This document shows, piece by piece, positions 50,072 through 59,124 of a stretch of 64,000 bases of DNA. Numbering within the stretch: position 1 is the stretch's first letter; each line of letters begins with the position of its first letter. Source of the DNA: CALJDF01 sp038121105 (GTDB lineage Bacteria; Pseudomonadota; Alphaproteobacteria; SHVP01). The stretch lies in NCBI GenBank assembly GCA_038121105.1, contig JAYONB010000006.1, positions 124,001 to 188,000 of the forward strand, written 5' to 3'. Under the pieces are notes generated by a model, which saw only the letters and a list, made by a program, of their open reading frames with translations, did not search any database and was not told the DNA's origin. Both the position numbers and the translations under genes were made by a program.

Positions 50072-53051
50072 CGCGGCGCGTCCCGTCGGGGTCGTAAAAA
50101 ACCGTCGAACCGATTTCGGCGGCGATCGGCTTGCCGTCGGCGACGGCATAGACCGTTTCGCCGGTACGTGCGAAACCGTTGCGCACCAGCGCGAGCGCAA
50201 TGGAACGATCAAGCGCGGCGCTGAAGTAGCTCGAGGTGACGTGTCCCTCCATCGGGACCGGTTCGACTTGGGGCAATTTGATCTTGCCCACGGACGCGGC
50301 GCCGACGATCTGGGCACCTTCGGGAATCACCTCGGCGGGATTTTTCGTACGCAAGCCGACGAATTGCTTGCGATCTGTGCGTGCGGTGTCGAGCCGTATC
50401 AACGAACGCTTGCCAAGGAAATCCTTTTTCTTGGACACCGCCCAACCCATGCCGAGATCCAGCGGCGTGACGGTGCCGTCGGTATCTTGCCCGATGATGG
50501 GATAGCCCTTTTCGGCACGCAGAACGTGCATCGTTTCGGTGCCGTAGGGCGTGATACCGTGTTCCATGCCGGCCGTCATCGCGGCGTCCCAAAGGTGTTG
50601 CGCGTGGTGCCAAGGCACGTTGATTTCGTAGGACAATTCGCCGGTGAAGCTGATGCGGAAGATGCGCGCCGGGACACCAGCAACCTCTGCTTCTTGGTAG
50701 GACATGAAAGGAAAGTTCTCGTTGTCCAATGCGACATCGGGCGCAAGTTGCGCGAGCACGTCGCGCGCCCGCGGCCCGGCGAGGGCGACCGTCGCCCAAT
50801 GATCGGTGACCGACGTGCAATAGACCTTGAGCTCGGGCCACTCTGTCTGCAGCCACTCTTCGAGCCAGTCGAGTACGGCGGCGGCATTGCTGGTGGTGGT
50901 GGTCATCAGAAATCGGTTTTCGGCTAGCCGCGTGGTCGTGCCGTCGTCGAACAACATGCCGTCCTCACGACAAATCAGGCCGTAGCGGCAGCGCCCAACG
51001 CCCAGTTTCGACCAGGCGTTGGTGTAGACGCGATTGAGGAAGGTTGCGGCATCGGGCCCGACGACTTCGATCTTGCCCAAAGTGGAGGCGTCGAGGATGC
51101 CGACGCCATTGCGCACCGCACGGCATTCGCGCGCCACAGCCTGGTCCAGCGTTTCCTGGCCTTGCGGGTAGTACCAAGGGCGTTTCCATTGGCCGACGTC
51201 TTCGAATTCAGCGCCCGCGCCGACATGCCAATCGTGCAAGGCCGTAACGCGAACGGGGTCAAGCAACGCAGCTTTGTCGCGCCCGGCGAGCGCCCCGAAG
51301 GTGACGGGCAAGAACGGCGGACGGAAGGTTGTTGGCGCGAGATCGGCAATATCGATGCCGACTCGTTCTGCAATGTTGCCGAGGGCATTGATGTTGCCGG
51401 TCTTACCCTGATCGGTCCCGAATCCTGTGAGGGTGTAGCGTTTGACGTGCTCGGGATGGGCGAAGCCCTCCCGCACGGCCAGCGAAATATCGGCAAGCGT
51501 GGAATCGTTCTGGAAGTCGATGAAGCATTTGCGCGCCGCGCCGGGCGCGACGGGGACTCGCCAAAACGGATGCGTTGCACCGCGTTGAGGATCCTCGGGC
51601 AGTTCGCGGGGGGTCGCCGGCGCGGTTTTACCCGTTGCGGCGGCAGCCTTTGCGCCCGCGGCATGACCTCCGGTGATGACTGCGGCATCGCCGGTATCGC
51701 CGCTCAGCGCCCCCGCACAGATGGGGTCCCCCGGCTTCGGCACCGGAACGAAACCGACGGCGCGTGAATCGAATGCAAGTTTGCCGCCACGCTGCGAAAA
51801 GAGATGTACCGTCGGCGAGCATCCGCCAGACATGATCAGGGCGTCGCAGGCCAGACGCTCGGGCGCCCCGCCGCCGAGGCGGGCAACGGCGACACCCCGA
51901 ACCGAGCTACCGCCCACAACATTCGTGACGGCATGACCGGCAAGGACGCGAATCCCTTCTTTCTTGGCCGAGGCGACCAACCCGCCGATGAGTTTCGTAC
52001 GAACATCGACCAGGGCAACGATCTCGGCTCCGGCCTTCTTGAGAGCAATCGCGGCAGCGTAGGTTTCGTCATTGTTGGTAAACGCGACGATCTTGCGCCC
52101 GACGAGAACACCGTGACGATCAAGATAGGTGTGCGCGGCACCGGCAAGAAAGACGCCGGGTCGGTCGTTGTTGGGAAAAACGAGTGGCCGTTCGATCGCG
52201 CCCGTTGCCAAAACCGTTTGCTTGGCGCGGACAAGCCAAACGCGTTGTCTCACGCCGGTCCGCGATGATGGCGCAATATGATCGGACACGCGTTCCAGGG
52301 CGGCGGCATACCCGCCGTCGTAGATGCCGAACACGGTGGTCCGGGTCAGCACCGTGGCCTGTTCGTTGACGGTCTTGATGGCATCGTTCACCCAGGCTTG
52401 GGTTCGCACGCCTGTCGGCTGTGCGGCGAGGATCGGCTGATCTTCGATCAACGCGACTTTTGCGCCGGCCTCACATGCGGCGCGGGCGGCGGCCAAACCG
52501 GCAAGACCGCCACCGACAACCAAGACATCGCAATGCAGGTGCCGCTGGTCGTAGTTGTCGGGATCGGCCACTGTCGGGGCGCGGCCAAATCCCGCCATGC
52601 GGCGAAGGATCGGTTCGTAGATGCGATGCCACAGCATCTGCGACCCCAGGAAGGTTTTGTAATAGAAGCCCGCCGGCATGAAGCGGGACAAAAAACCAAA
52701 ACCGGCAAAAGCATCGAACGACAGCGACGGCCATCGGTTGACGCTTGTGGCTTCGAGGCCAGCATAGATTTCCACGCGGGTGGCCAGCGCGTTGGGTTCG
52801 GCGTAAGCACCGGACCCGAGTTGGACCAGAGCATTGGGCTCTTCAAAACCCGCAGATAAAATACCGCGTGGTCGGTGGGACTTCAGGCTGCGCCCGACAA
52901 TGCGCACGCCGTTGGCAAGCAACGCCGACGCGAGCGTGTCACCGACTCGGCCGGTATAGGCACGACCGTCAAAGGTGAAGCCCACGGGTTGGCCGGCCCC
53001 CTCGTTCCGACCGTCGGATACGCGCAGAGGGTTGGTCTCGACGGCCGTCAT
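50064..53051 (-). CDS. soxA: Sarcosine oxidase alpha subunit
   Basis: 995 residues, the normal SoxA size. The N-terminal ferredoxin-like domain (VGFTFDGRAYTGRVGDTLASALLANGVRIVGRS) is followed by a dinucleotide-binding NAD domain (DVLVVGGGLAGLAAARA near 175-190), a second Rossmann unit, and a C-terminal aminomethyltransferase-like tetrahydrofolate domain from about residue 590 (DVGQWKRPWYYPQ, GILDASTLGKIEVVGPDA, FTGELSYEINVP). It oxidises sarcosine to glycine with SoxB and transfers the methyl carbon to tetrahydrofolate or releases formaldehyde, giving H2O2. It overlaps soxD by 4 bases. Confidence 0.95.
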   Translation of the reverse strand: MTAVETNPLRVSDGRNEGAGQPVGFTFDGRAYTGRVGDTLASALLANGVRIVGRSLKSHRPRGILSAGFEEPNALVQLGSGAYAEPNALATRVEIYAGLEATSVNRWPSLSFDAFAGFGFLSRFMPAGFYYKTFLGSQMLWHRIYEPILRRMAGFGRAPTVADPDNYDQRHLHCDVLVVGGGLAGLAAARAACEAGAKVALIEDQPILAAQPTGVRTQAWVNDAIKTVNEQATVLTRTTVFGIYDGGYAAALERVSDHIAPSSRTGVRQRVWLVRAKQTVLATGAIERPLVFPNNDRPGVFLAGAAHTYLDRHGVLVGRKIVAFTNNDETYAAAIALKKAGAEIVALVDVRTKLIGGLVASAKKEGIRVLAGHAVTNVVGGSSVRGVAVARLGGGAPERLACDALIMSGGCSPTVHLFSQRGGKLAFDSRAVGFVPVPKPGDPICAGALSGDTGDAAVITGGHAAGAKAAAATGKTAPATPRELPEDPQRGATHPFWRVPVAPGAARKCFIDFQNDSTLADISLAVREGFAHPEHVKRYTLTGFGTDQGKTGNINALGNIAERVGIDIADLAPTTFRPPFLPVTFGALAGRDKAALLDPVRVTALHDWHVGAGAEFEDVGQWKRPWYYPQGQETLDQAVARECRAVRNGVGILDASTLGKIEVVGPDAATFLNRVYTNAWSKLGVGRCRYGLICREDGMLFDDGTTTRLAENRFLMTTTTSNAAAVLDWLEEWLQTEWPELKVYCTSVTDHWATVALAGPRARDVLAQLAPDVALDNENFPFMSYQEAEVAGVPARIFRISFTGELSYEINVPWHHAQHLWDAAMTAGMEHGITPYGTETMHVLRAEKGYPIIGQDTDGTVTPLDLGMGWAVSKKKDFLGKRSLIRLDTARTDRKQFVGLRTKNPAEVIPEGAQIVGAASVGKIKLPQVEPVPMEGHVTSSYFSAALDRSIALALVRNGFARTGETVYAVADGKPIAAEIGSTVFYDPDGTRRDG

Positions 53052-53329
53052 GCGATGTCGTCGCTGGGGGATTCGCCAATCGCGTAGGTCCGACGAATTT
53101 CATGGGTGACGGTGTGACGTTCGACGTAGAACCACCGGCGGCAACCCGCGGCATGGACCCAACGCTCGGCGAACCATCCCTTGGTGTTCTTGCGCATGAA
53201 GAGATAGTCGGCCCATTCGGCATCGGCGAGGTCGGCCGGTTTTTCGGGACGGACGATGTGGGCCTCGCCGCCGGCATGGAATTCCGTTTCGTCACGCGGG
53301 CCGCAATGCGGACAATTGATGAGCAACAT
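53048..53329 (-). CDS. soxD: Sarcosine oxidase delta subunit
   Basis: 93 residues starting LLINCPHCGPRDETEFHAGGEAH, which holds the Cys/His zinc site of SoxD. It continues with WADYLFMRKNTKGWFAERWVHAAGCRRWFYVERHT, conserved in the family. SoxD fits between SoxA and SoxB and is needed for assembly. The ATG lies 7 bases after the soxB stop. Upstream open frame is inside soxB. Confidence 0.93.
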   Translation of the reverse strand: MLLINCPHCGPRDETEFHAGGEAHIVRPEKPADLADAEWADYLFMRKNTKGWFAERWVHAAGCRRWFYVERHTVTHEIRRTYAIGESPSDDIA

Positions 53330-53336
53330 GGCGGGC

Positions 53337-54587
53337 CTAATGCGCGACCGCGGCGGCGCCATGCTCGTCGACGAGCGCGCCTGTGGTGAAGCGATCGAGG
53401 TTGAAGGGCGCTGCGAGCGGATGGGGTTCGTCGCGCGCAATGGTGTGGGCGAAAACGTGACCGGACCCCGGCGTGGCCTTGAACCCGCCAGTGCCCCACC
53501 CGCCATTAAAGAAGAGCCCGTCGATGGGCGTTTTGCCGATGATCGGCGATGCATCGGGACTGACATCGACGATGCCACCCCAGTTCCGCATCATCTTAAG
53601 CCGCGAGAACATCGGGAAGAGCGCCGCGAGCGCCCCCATTTGGCCGGTAATCACCGGCAAGCTGCCGCGTTGCGCATAGGAATTGAATGCGTCGATGCCG
53701 GCGCCGATGACAAGTTCGCCCTTGTCGGACTGGCTGACATAGACGTGCACCGCATTCGACATCACCACGCAATCGAGCACTGGCTTGATCGGCTCGGAGA
53801 CCAAGGCCTGGAGAGGGTGGCTTTCGAGCGGCAAGCGGAAGCCGGCCTTTTCGGCCATGACCGAACCGTGCCCGGCGACCACAATCGCGACTTTGGGCGC
53901 TTTGATACGGCCCTGACTTGTTTGTACGCCGGTGACGCGTCCGCCGGCGATGTCGAAACCCGTGACTTCGCAGTTTTCGATGATGTCGACGCCGCGCGCA
54001 TCAGCCGCGCGGGCGAAGCCCCACGCCACCGCATCGTGGCGTGCCGTGCCGGCACGGCGTTGCAAGGTCGCACCGAGAACGGGGTAGCGCAGCGAATCGT
54101 CGACGTTGAGGATGGGACAGAAGTCTTTGACACTGGCTGGGTCCAGCCACTCGGCGTCGACGCCGTTGAGTTGGTTGGCGTAAACGCGGCGACGGCTGTC
54201 GCGCACTTCTTGCAACGAATGCGCAAGATTGAGTACGCCGCGTTGACTGAGCATGACGTTGTAGTTGAGGTCTTGGGAAAGACCTTCCCACAGTTTCAGT
54301 GCGTGTTCGTAGAGCGCGGCACTTTCATCCCAGAGATAGTTGGAACGTACGATCGTGGTGTTGCGCGCCACGTTGCCGCCGCCGAGCCAGCCTTTTTCCA
54401 AAATCGCGACATTGGTGATGCCGTGATTGCGTGCGAGATAGTACGCCGTCGCCAAACCATGGCCGCCGCCGCCGACAATGACGACGTCATAGGACTCTTT
54501 CGGGCTGGCCGCGCGCCACTGGCGCGCCCAGCCGGCGTGACCGCGAAGGCCTTTGGCGACGAGGGAAAGGGCGGAAAAGCGTTGCAC
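53337..54587 (-). CDS. soxB: Sarcosine oxidase beta subunit
   Basis: 416 residues. MQRFSALSLVAKGLRGHAGW leads into the FAD-binding motif VVIVGGGGHGLATAYYLA (about 34-51), then EKGWLGGGNVARNTTIVRSNYL and the C-terminal NGGWGTGGFKATPGSG, all SoxB landmarks; SoxB also holds covalent FMN in the enzyme. It oxidises sarcosine. The start is the GTG at 54587, where SoxB homology begins; no ATG is nearby and the ribosome site is poor. It starts 8 bases after the carbamoylsarcosine amidase gene. Confidence 0.93.
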   Translation of the reverse strand: MQRFSALSLVAKGLRGHAGWARQWRAASPKESYDVVIVGGGGHGLATAYYLARNHGITNVAILEKGWLGGGNVARNTTIVRSNYLWDESAALYEHALKLWEGLSQDLNYNVMLSQRGVLNLAHSLQEVRDSRRRVYANQLNGVDAEWLDPASVKDFCPILNVDDSLRYPVLGATLQRRAGTARHDAVAWGFARAADARGVDIIENCEVTGFDIAGGRVTGVQTSQGRIKAPKVAIVVAGHGSVMAEKAGFRLPLESHPLQALVSEPIKPVLDCVVMSNAVHVYVSQSDKGELVIGAGIDAFNSYAQRGSLPVITGQMGALAALFPMFSRLKMMRNWGGIVDVSPDASPIIGKTPIDGLFFNGGWGTGGFKATPGSGHVFAHTIARDEPHPLAAPFNLDRFTTGALVDEHGAAAVAH

Positions 54588-54595
54588 TTGAGGGG

Positions 54596-55300
54596 TTACG
54601 CCGCTGCGCCGGGCGTCTTTTCGAGGTAGGCGACGCAGGTATCTACGGATTCGACATCGGCGAATTTGGAGTCGATGTCGTAGAGGTTCCACGCCACCGC
54701 GCCAGGGACGCGGTCGCCAATGCATTCGCGCACCGCTATGGTGCGGAAGCCGTCGGCAATGCCATCGCAAATGGTGGTGCGCACACAAGCCGTCGCGGTG
54801 ACACCGGTTACGATGATGGTATCGACGCCGCAGCTACGCAAATAGCCGGCGAGTGGCGTCCCGTGGAACGAACTAGCCCGTTTTTTCATCATGACGTATT
54901 CGTGGTCGAGCGGCGCAATGCGGCTATCGATTTGCCACAGCGACTCGTCGGCAAGGTCCACGGCCTCCATCGGAATCTTACAGTGCCACAACCCCATGTC
55001 GGTGTGTGGGTTGTTGCGATCCGGCATTTGATACGCGGTGGTGACATGAACGACGACATGGTTTTGTTTACGACAGGCTTCGAGGAGACGTTGCATCCCC
55101 GGAATGATATCCTGATCCATCTTGTCTTGGTCGCACGTGAAGGGATTGCCGGGGCGGGTCCAGGCGTTGGCGAGATCGACGCTGATTAGTGCGGGTTTTT
55201 TGCCGAACCCGATGCGGCGGCGAAAGCCGCGTTCTTCGTAAATTTTGGTGCTAGCATCGAAGGCTTCTTGCAGCGTGGCTTCGAGATTTTCGAGGGACAT
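54596..55300 (-). CDS. N-carbamoylsarcosine amidohydrolase (isochorismatase-like cysteine hydrolase)
   Basis: 234 residues, close in length and sequence pattern to N-carbamoylsarcosine amidohydrolase, which cleaves N-carbamoylsarcosine to sarcosine, CO2 and NH3. The triad is Asp42 (SVDLANAWTRPGNPF), Lys139/140 (VMMKKRASSFHGTPL) and Cys172 (GVTATACVRTT), with spacing matching the known Asp-Lys-Cys enzymes. Placement directly ahead of sarcosine oxidase strongly supports this substrate over other isochorismatase-like enzymes. First gene of the operon, opposite a LysR gene; GGAGAAAGCCCACAG precedes the ATG. Confidence 0.88.
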   Translation of the reverse strand: MSLENLEATLQEAFDASTKIYEERGFRRRIGFGKKPALISVDLANAWTRPGNPFTCDQDKMDQDIIPGMQRLLEACRKQNHVVVHVTTAYQMPDRNNPHTDMGLWHCKIPMEAVDLADESLWQIDSRIAPLDHEYVMMKKRASSFHGTPLAGYLRSCGVDTIIVTGVTATACVRTTICDGIADGFRTIAVRECIGDRVPGAVAWNLYDIDSKFADVESVDTCVAYLEKTPGAAA

Positions 55301-55379
55301 CTGTGGGCTTTCTCCGTAGTGACGCGACGCGCCACGATAGCCAAGCGGTCTAACCAGGAGAAATATCAATAATGGATAA

Positions 55380-55402
55380 ATTAATGCGTTGTATGTATTA
55401 AT
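55380..55402. promoter_or_regulatory. ATTAAT-N11-ATTAAT, candidate LysR site
   Basis: Two copies of the self-complementary hexamer ATTAAT, 17 bases apart start to start, form an inverted repeat of LysR-box type in the AT-rich 107-base gap between the carbamoylsarcosine amidase and LysR genes. It ends 6 bases before the LysR ATG, suitable for autorepression and activation of the other strand. Confidence 0.5.
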
Positions 55403-55407
55403 ATGGA

Positions 55408-56292
55408 ATGACGACCCGGGTCGAGCTTCGCCATATCGATGCCTTCCTCACTCTGGCGCGGACGCTCCACTTCAGTCGTGCGGCGGCGGCGCTGAACTTG
55501 AGCCAGCCTTCGTTAAGCCGCACCATCGGGGCCTTGGAAGACGAGATCGGCGCGGCGCTGTTCGTCCGGACCACCCGGCAGGTTACGTTGACCGAAGCGG
55601 GCCACGCCTTTTTGGGCAGCGCGCCATCGATCACGGAAGCAGTGGACCGCAGCGTCTCGGACGCACAGCGGGCGGCGGCGGGAGAAACCGGTCGCCTGAC
55701 CGTGGGGTACATGGACTTCGCGATCAACGGCCCCCTACCCGACCTGCTGCAACGGTTTCGCGCGGCGGCGCCGGGGATCGCGGTCGACCTCTCCTACATG
55801 CCGACCAATGCGCAGCATGAAGCGTTGTTCGATGGCGGCCTCGATATCGGCTTCATGATCGGACCGTTCGCCGCCGAAGGCGTGACAACACACGCTGTCG
55901 ATACCGCGGACCTGGTGGTTCTGCTGCCACGGACGCACAAACTGGCGCGGCAGCGCTCAATAACGACCGATCAGCTGGCGCGCGAGCCCTGGGTGTTGGG
56001 GGCGGCCGAACCATGGGAAGCGTTTCGCACCATCGTGTTCGACCATTGCGCCAAACACGGCTTCGCCCCCAACGTGGTGCAAGAAGCAACCAACAGCGAC
56101 GGCATCTTCGGGTTGGTCGCCGCCGGGGTCGGCATTTCGCTCTATAGCGACAGTGCCGCCAACCTGCGCCGCAAGGGGATCGTCATCAAGGAACTGGCCG
56201 CGGCACCGCAGGTGCAGACGGTTGCCGCGTGGCGCCGCGACAATGCGAATCCCGCGCGATCTCGTTTTGTCGACTTGGCGTTGGCCGGTTAG
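55408..56292 (+). CDS. LysR-type transcriptional regulator, divergent from the sarcosine operon
   Basis: 294 residues. Helix-turn-helix at about 6-65 (LRHIDAFLTLARTLHFSRAAAALNLSQPSLSRTIGALEDEIGAALF), then an inducer-binding domain (about 90-290) of the CysB/CatR-like type. Its position opposite the amidase-sox-TRAP operon makes it the likely activator, with carbamoylsarcosine, sarcosine or a precursor as inducer (inference). The stop overlaps the convergent dioxygenase stop by 4 bases (TTAG), as at the other LysR gene in this window. Confidence 0.92.
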   Translation: MTTRVELRHIDAFLTLARTLHFSRAAAALNLSQPSLSRTIGALEDEIGAALFVRTTRQVTLTEAGHAFLGSAPSITEAVDRSVSDAQRAAAGETGRLTVGYMDFAINGPLPDLLQRFRAAAPGIAVDLSYMPTNAQHEALFDGGLDIGFMIGPFAAEGVTTHAVDTADLVVLLPRTHKLARQRSITTDQLAREPWVLGAAEPWEAFRTIVFDHCAKHGFAPNVVQEATNSDGIFGLVAAGVGISLYSDSAANLRRKGIVIKELAAAPQVQTVAAWRRDNANPARSRFVDLALAG

Positions 56293-57359
56293 CCCGGCAC
56301 CAGATTGACGTTGAGGCGCGTCCCGGGCACGTGAATCCCGCCACGGTCGCCCACCGTGATGCTCTCCTGGCGGTCGAGGTACGATGGGGGAAGCTCCCTG
56401 CCCCTCCGCGTGCACAACCACAATCGGAAGAGGTGGCGCTTCTTTTTGGGTTCGTCCGGCCAATCTTCGAATTCGGTGCGATCGTGCAGCACTTGGTAGT
56501 TCTGAATAAACTGCATGTCGCCCGGTTCGAAATCCATGTTGAGATGAATATCGGGGTCTTCACAGAGCTCTTGGAAGAGGTCGAGGGCGGCGACCTGTTG
56601 CTTGGTCAGTTGAGGGACGCCGGGCAGGTTCTGCGCCGAGTCGGTATAGGGACGCGTGTAGTGCACGGTGAGAAGGCCCTTGTACCAAGAGAAGACAGGC
56701 ATCCGATACCAAGGGTCTTTGCCTTCGGGGATTTCACCGCGACGATCGATATAGAACGGAAAGAACAGCTCGCGGCAAAGGTCGGGGGCGCGTTTGAGCA
56801 TCTCGTTATAGATCGTCACCGAACTGAGGATGCTGCTGGCGCCTCCCTTCATCGCCTTCTGAAGGCAAAGAAGCGAAACGATATCCGTCGAGTCGGCGTG
56901 GTAGTTTTGCCGCGCGTTGGTCTGGTAAATCCGTGCGGTGGGATCGTCCATCGATCGATTGAGATCGATGATGTGGCCGAGCAAGTCGCCGCGCGCATTT
57001 TGGGAACGAAACGTCCCCAGGTGGCTACCAAGCCCGTAATAAGCCCGCGCCGCGTGTTCGATATTGTCGATATCGACGGGAATGCCGCGCATCAGAGCAA
57101 AGCCGCGACCGTCTAGAAGTTCGTCCAATAGCCCCTCGAGCCGAGGACCGAGCTTGGGCAACTCGAACGCCTCGGGTGTCAGGTCCTTGATCGGGAGGGA
57201 TTGCGTCGCTTTGACGGCGGCATCGATCTCGGCCACATCGGCGTCGGTCAGCCGAAAGAGCCATTCGTCGGTCTTTAGCATGTCCTTGCCGTACCAGGCC
57301 GAAGGGCCCTCGATCGGACCGGGAGGCATTGGGTATTCGGGGGTTTCGTTTTTCGCCAT
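56289..57359 (-). CDS. TauD/TfdA-family Fe(II)/2-oxoglutarate-dependent dioxygenase
   Basis: 356 residues with the iron-binding facial triad of the family: His154 and Asp156 in NYHADSTD, and His292 in the VLHDRTEFED segment. Arg312 in the HLFRLWL strand should bind 2-oxoglutarate. GGASSILSSVTIYNEML just after HAD is also typical. Relatives hydroxylate or cleave small acids, taurine or aromatic ethers. It ends convergent to the LysR gene. The ATG at 57359 is used; a GTG four codons upstream is possible since neither has a strong ribosome site. Confidence 0.87.
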   Translation of the reverse strand: MAKNETPEYPMPPGPIEGPSAWYGKDMLKTDEWLFRLTDADVAEIDAAVKATQSLPIKDLTPEAFELPKLGPRLEGLLDELLDGRGFALMRGIPVDIDNIEHAARAYYGLGSHLGTFRSQNARGDLLGHIIDLNRSMDDPTARIYQTNARQNYHADSTDIVSLLCLQKAMKGGASSILSSVTIYNEMLKRAPDLCRELFFPFYIDRRGEIPEGKDPWYRMPVFSWYKGLLTVHYTRPYTDSAQNLPGVPQLTKQQVAALDLFQELCEDPDIHLNMDFEPGDMQFIQNYQVLHDRTEFEDWPDEPKKKRHLFRLWLCTRRGRELPPSYLDRQESITVGDRGGIHVPGTRLNVNLVPG

Positions 57360-57678
57360 TTTTTTGTCCACAGAGCTTGGGGAGGCCCAATGATAGCCAT
57401 TGGCCGGAACCCGACCAGCAGATTCCGAGGCGTGACCGTATGGAGTCCGCGGGCCTGCGACCGACTCTGAGGCGCAATGGAACGGGCCGGCGCCTCGGAA
57501 CACTCGACCGCTGGGTTTCGTTGTTTTGGCGCTTAGGAGTCCGTTTCCCGGACCGGCGCGAGGCGATAGAATAACGCCCCAGGAATGTGGGCCCGCCCAC
57601 GGGAGGCACCGATCAGCGTCAAAAGAGCGCGTGCGTGAGCGCAGATGCGGATCGGACAAAACAAAAAGGTGAAGCAAA
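57360..57678. other. 319-base divergent intergenic region with one weak promoter candidate
   Basis: No credible gene is seen. It separates the dioxygenase from the FAD flavoprotein. For the plus strand, a -10-like TAGAAT (57567-57572) follows a poor -35, with the inverted repeat GTCCG-TTTCC-CGGAC (57539-57553) overlapping the -35 position, which would suit an operator. An AAGGTGAAGCAAA ribosome site closes the region. Nothing else stands out. Confidence 0.45.
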
Positions 57679-59124
57679 ATGAGCGATGAGTGGGACGTTA
57701 TTGTTGTGGGCGCCGGTACGGCCGGTATTCCGACCGCGATCTTTGCCGGACAACGGGGCGCCAATGTTCTGCTGATTGACGCCGACAATCGTATTGGCGG
57801 TACGCTGCACTGGTCGACCGGCCAGATGACGGCCGCAGGGACCAAGCTGCAGAAGAAGCTCGGAATCGTCGACGATCCGGAATGGCACATCGACGACTGC
57901 CAGCGGATATCGGGTGGCGAACTGCATCCGACCCTGGGTCGGTTGGCGATCGAGAATGCAGCCGACAGCTTTGACTGGCTAACCGACAATGGCCTTGAAC
58001 CCGCGCCCGGCCTGGATATGCCGGTGGCCGGCTGGGGCCACGAACCCCATCGCACGAGGCGCTACGCCTGGGGCGAGAACGGCGGCATTTCCGTGCTCGA
58101 GGTGATGGAACCGCTGCTCGACCATGAAATCGGGCGCGGCACGGTGACGCTGAGCCTGGAAACCAAAATGACCAAGATCTTGACCGAGAACGGCGCCGTG
58201 ACCGGCATCGAGGTTGAGGCGCGCGACGGCACCAAGGCCGAGGTTCTCGGTAAGAATGTCGTGCTGACGACCGGCGGCTATGCCGCCAACCCAGAACTGT
58301 GGAAGGAACTGACACCGCAGTATCCCTTGCGGTCCTACTGCAATCCCTACTCGCGGGGCGAAGGGCTGATTGCGGCGCGCGAAATCGGCGCCCGGGTCAA
58401 CGGCGGCGAAAAGTTCCTGTGTTCGTTTGCCGCCGTGATGCAGGACCCGAACGATCCGCTATCGGCGCGGGGCGGCGTCAAACTGGCCCCCAACTTCCGG
58501 CCGCCGTGGGAGATTTTCGTGAACCGCGCGGGCAAACGTTTTGTGCGCGAAGACCACCCCAGCGTCGACCACCGCGAGCATGCCCTGCTTGAACAAGACG
58601 GCATGGAGATGTTCATCGTGTTCGACGAGGGCATCCGACAGAACTCGCCGCACTTCCACGCCGAGATCGAACGCGAACACGCCGCAAAACTGTTCGACAC
58701 GCATCCGTCCTACTTCAAGGCCGACACGATCGCCGAGTTGGCGGAGAAAATCGGCGTCGATGCCGCCAATCTTGAGGAATCCGTCGCCTCCTACAATGCC
58801 GCCGTAGAAGCCGGCAAGGACGAAGCCTTTGGGCGCGAATCGCTGCCCCGTCCGATCGACACCGGCCCTTATCTTGCCATTCACGCGGTCGGGTTCACGG
58901 TGCTGAGCCCGGGGGGACTCGATCTCGACGACGATCTGCGGGTCGTCGACAACGACGGCAAACCGATCCCCAATCTTTTTGCATCGGGAGAAGTCCTGGG
59001 CAAGGCACGGTTATCCGGCAAAACCTATCTAAGCGGCATGTCGCTGTTGCCGGCGATCACGTTCGGCCGATTGCTGGGCCAAAAACTACTGCAGTGGGAA
59101 GGTACACGCGAGGCAGCCGAGTAA
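57679..59124 (+). CDS. FAD-dependent oxidoreductase, succinate dehydrogenase/fumarate reductase flavoprotein type
   Basis: 481 residues. N-terminal FAD motif VIVVGAGTAGIPTAIFAGQRGANVLLID (about 8-35), GGTLHWSTGQM, the mid-chain VVLTTGGYAANPELW and the C-terminal NLFASGEVLGKARLSGKTYLSGMSLLPAITFGRLLG closing FAD contact. This layout fits the FAD_binding_2 family that includes fumarate reductases, 3-ketosteroid dehydrogenases and tricarballylate dehydrogenase, with no heme domain. It probably oxidises or reduces an activated C-C bond. Divergent from the dioxygenase; it may be in the same regulated set. Substrate unknown. Confidence 0.87.
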   Translation: MSDEWDVIVVGAGTAGIPTAIFAGQRGANVLLIDADNRIGGTLHWSTGQMTAAGTKLQKKLGIVDDPEWHIDDCQRISGGELHPTLGRLAIENAADSFDWLTDNGLEPAPGLDMPVAGWGHEPHRTRRYAWGENGGISVLEVMEPLLDHEIGRGTVTLSLETKMTKILTENGAVTGIEVEARDGTKAEVLGKNVVLTTGGYAANPELWKELTPQYPLRSYCNPYSRGEGLIAAREIGARVNGGEKFLCSFAAVMQDPNDPLSARGGVKLAPNFRPPWEIFVNRAGKRFVREDHPSVDHREHALLEQDGMEMFIVFDEGIRQNSPHFHAEIEREHAAKLFDTHPSYFKADTIAELAEKIGVDAANLEESVASYNAAVEAGKDEAFGRESLPRPIDTGPYLAIHAVGFTVLSPGGLDLDDDLRVVDNDGKPIPNLFASGEVLGKARLSGKTYLSGMSLLPAITFGRLLGQKLLQWEGTREAAE

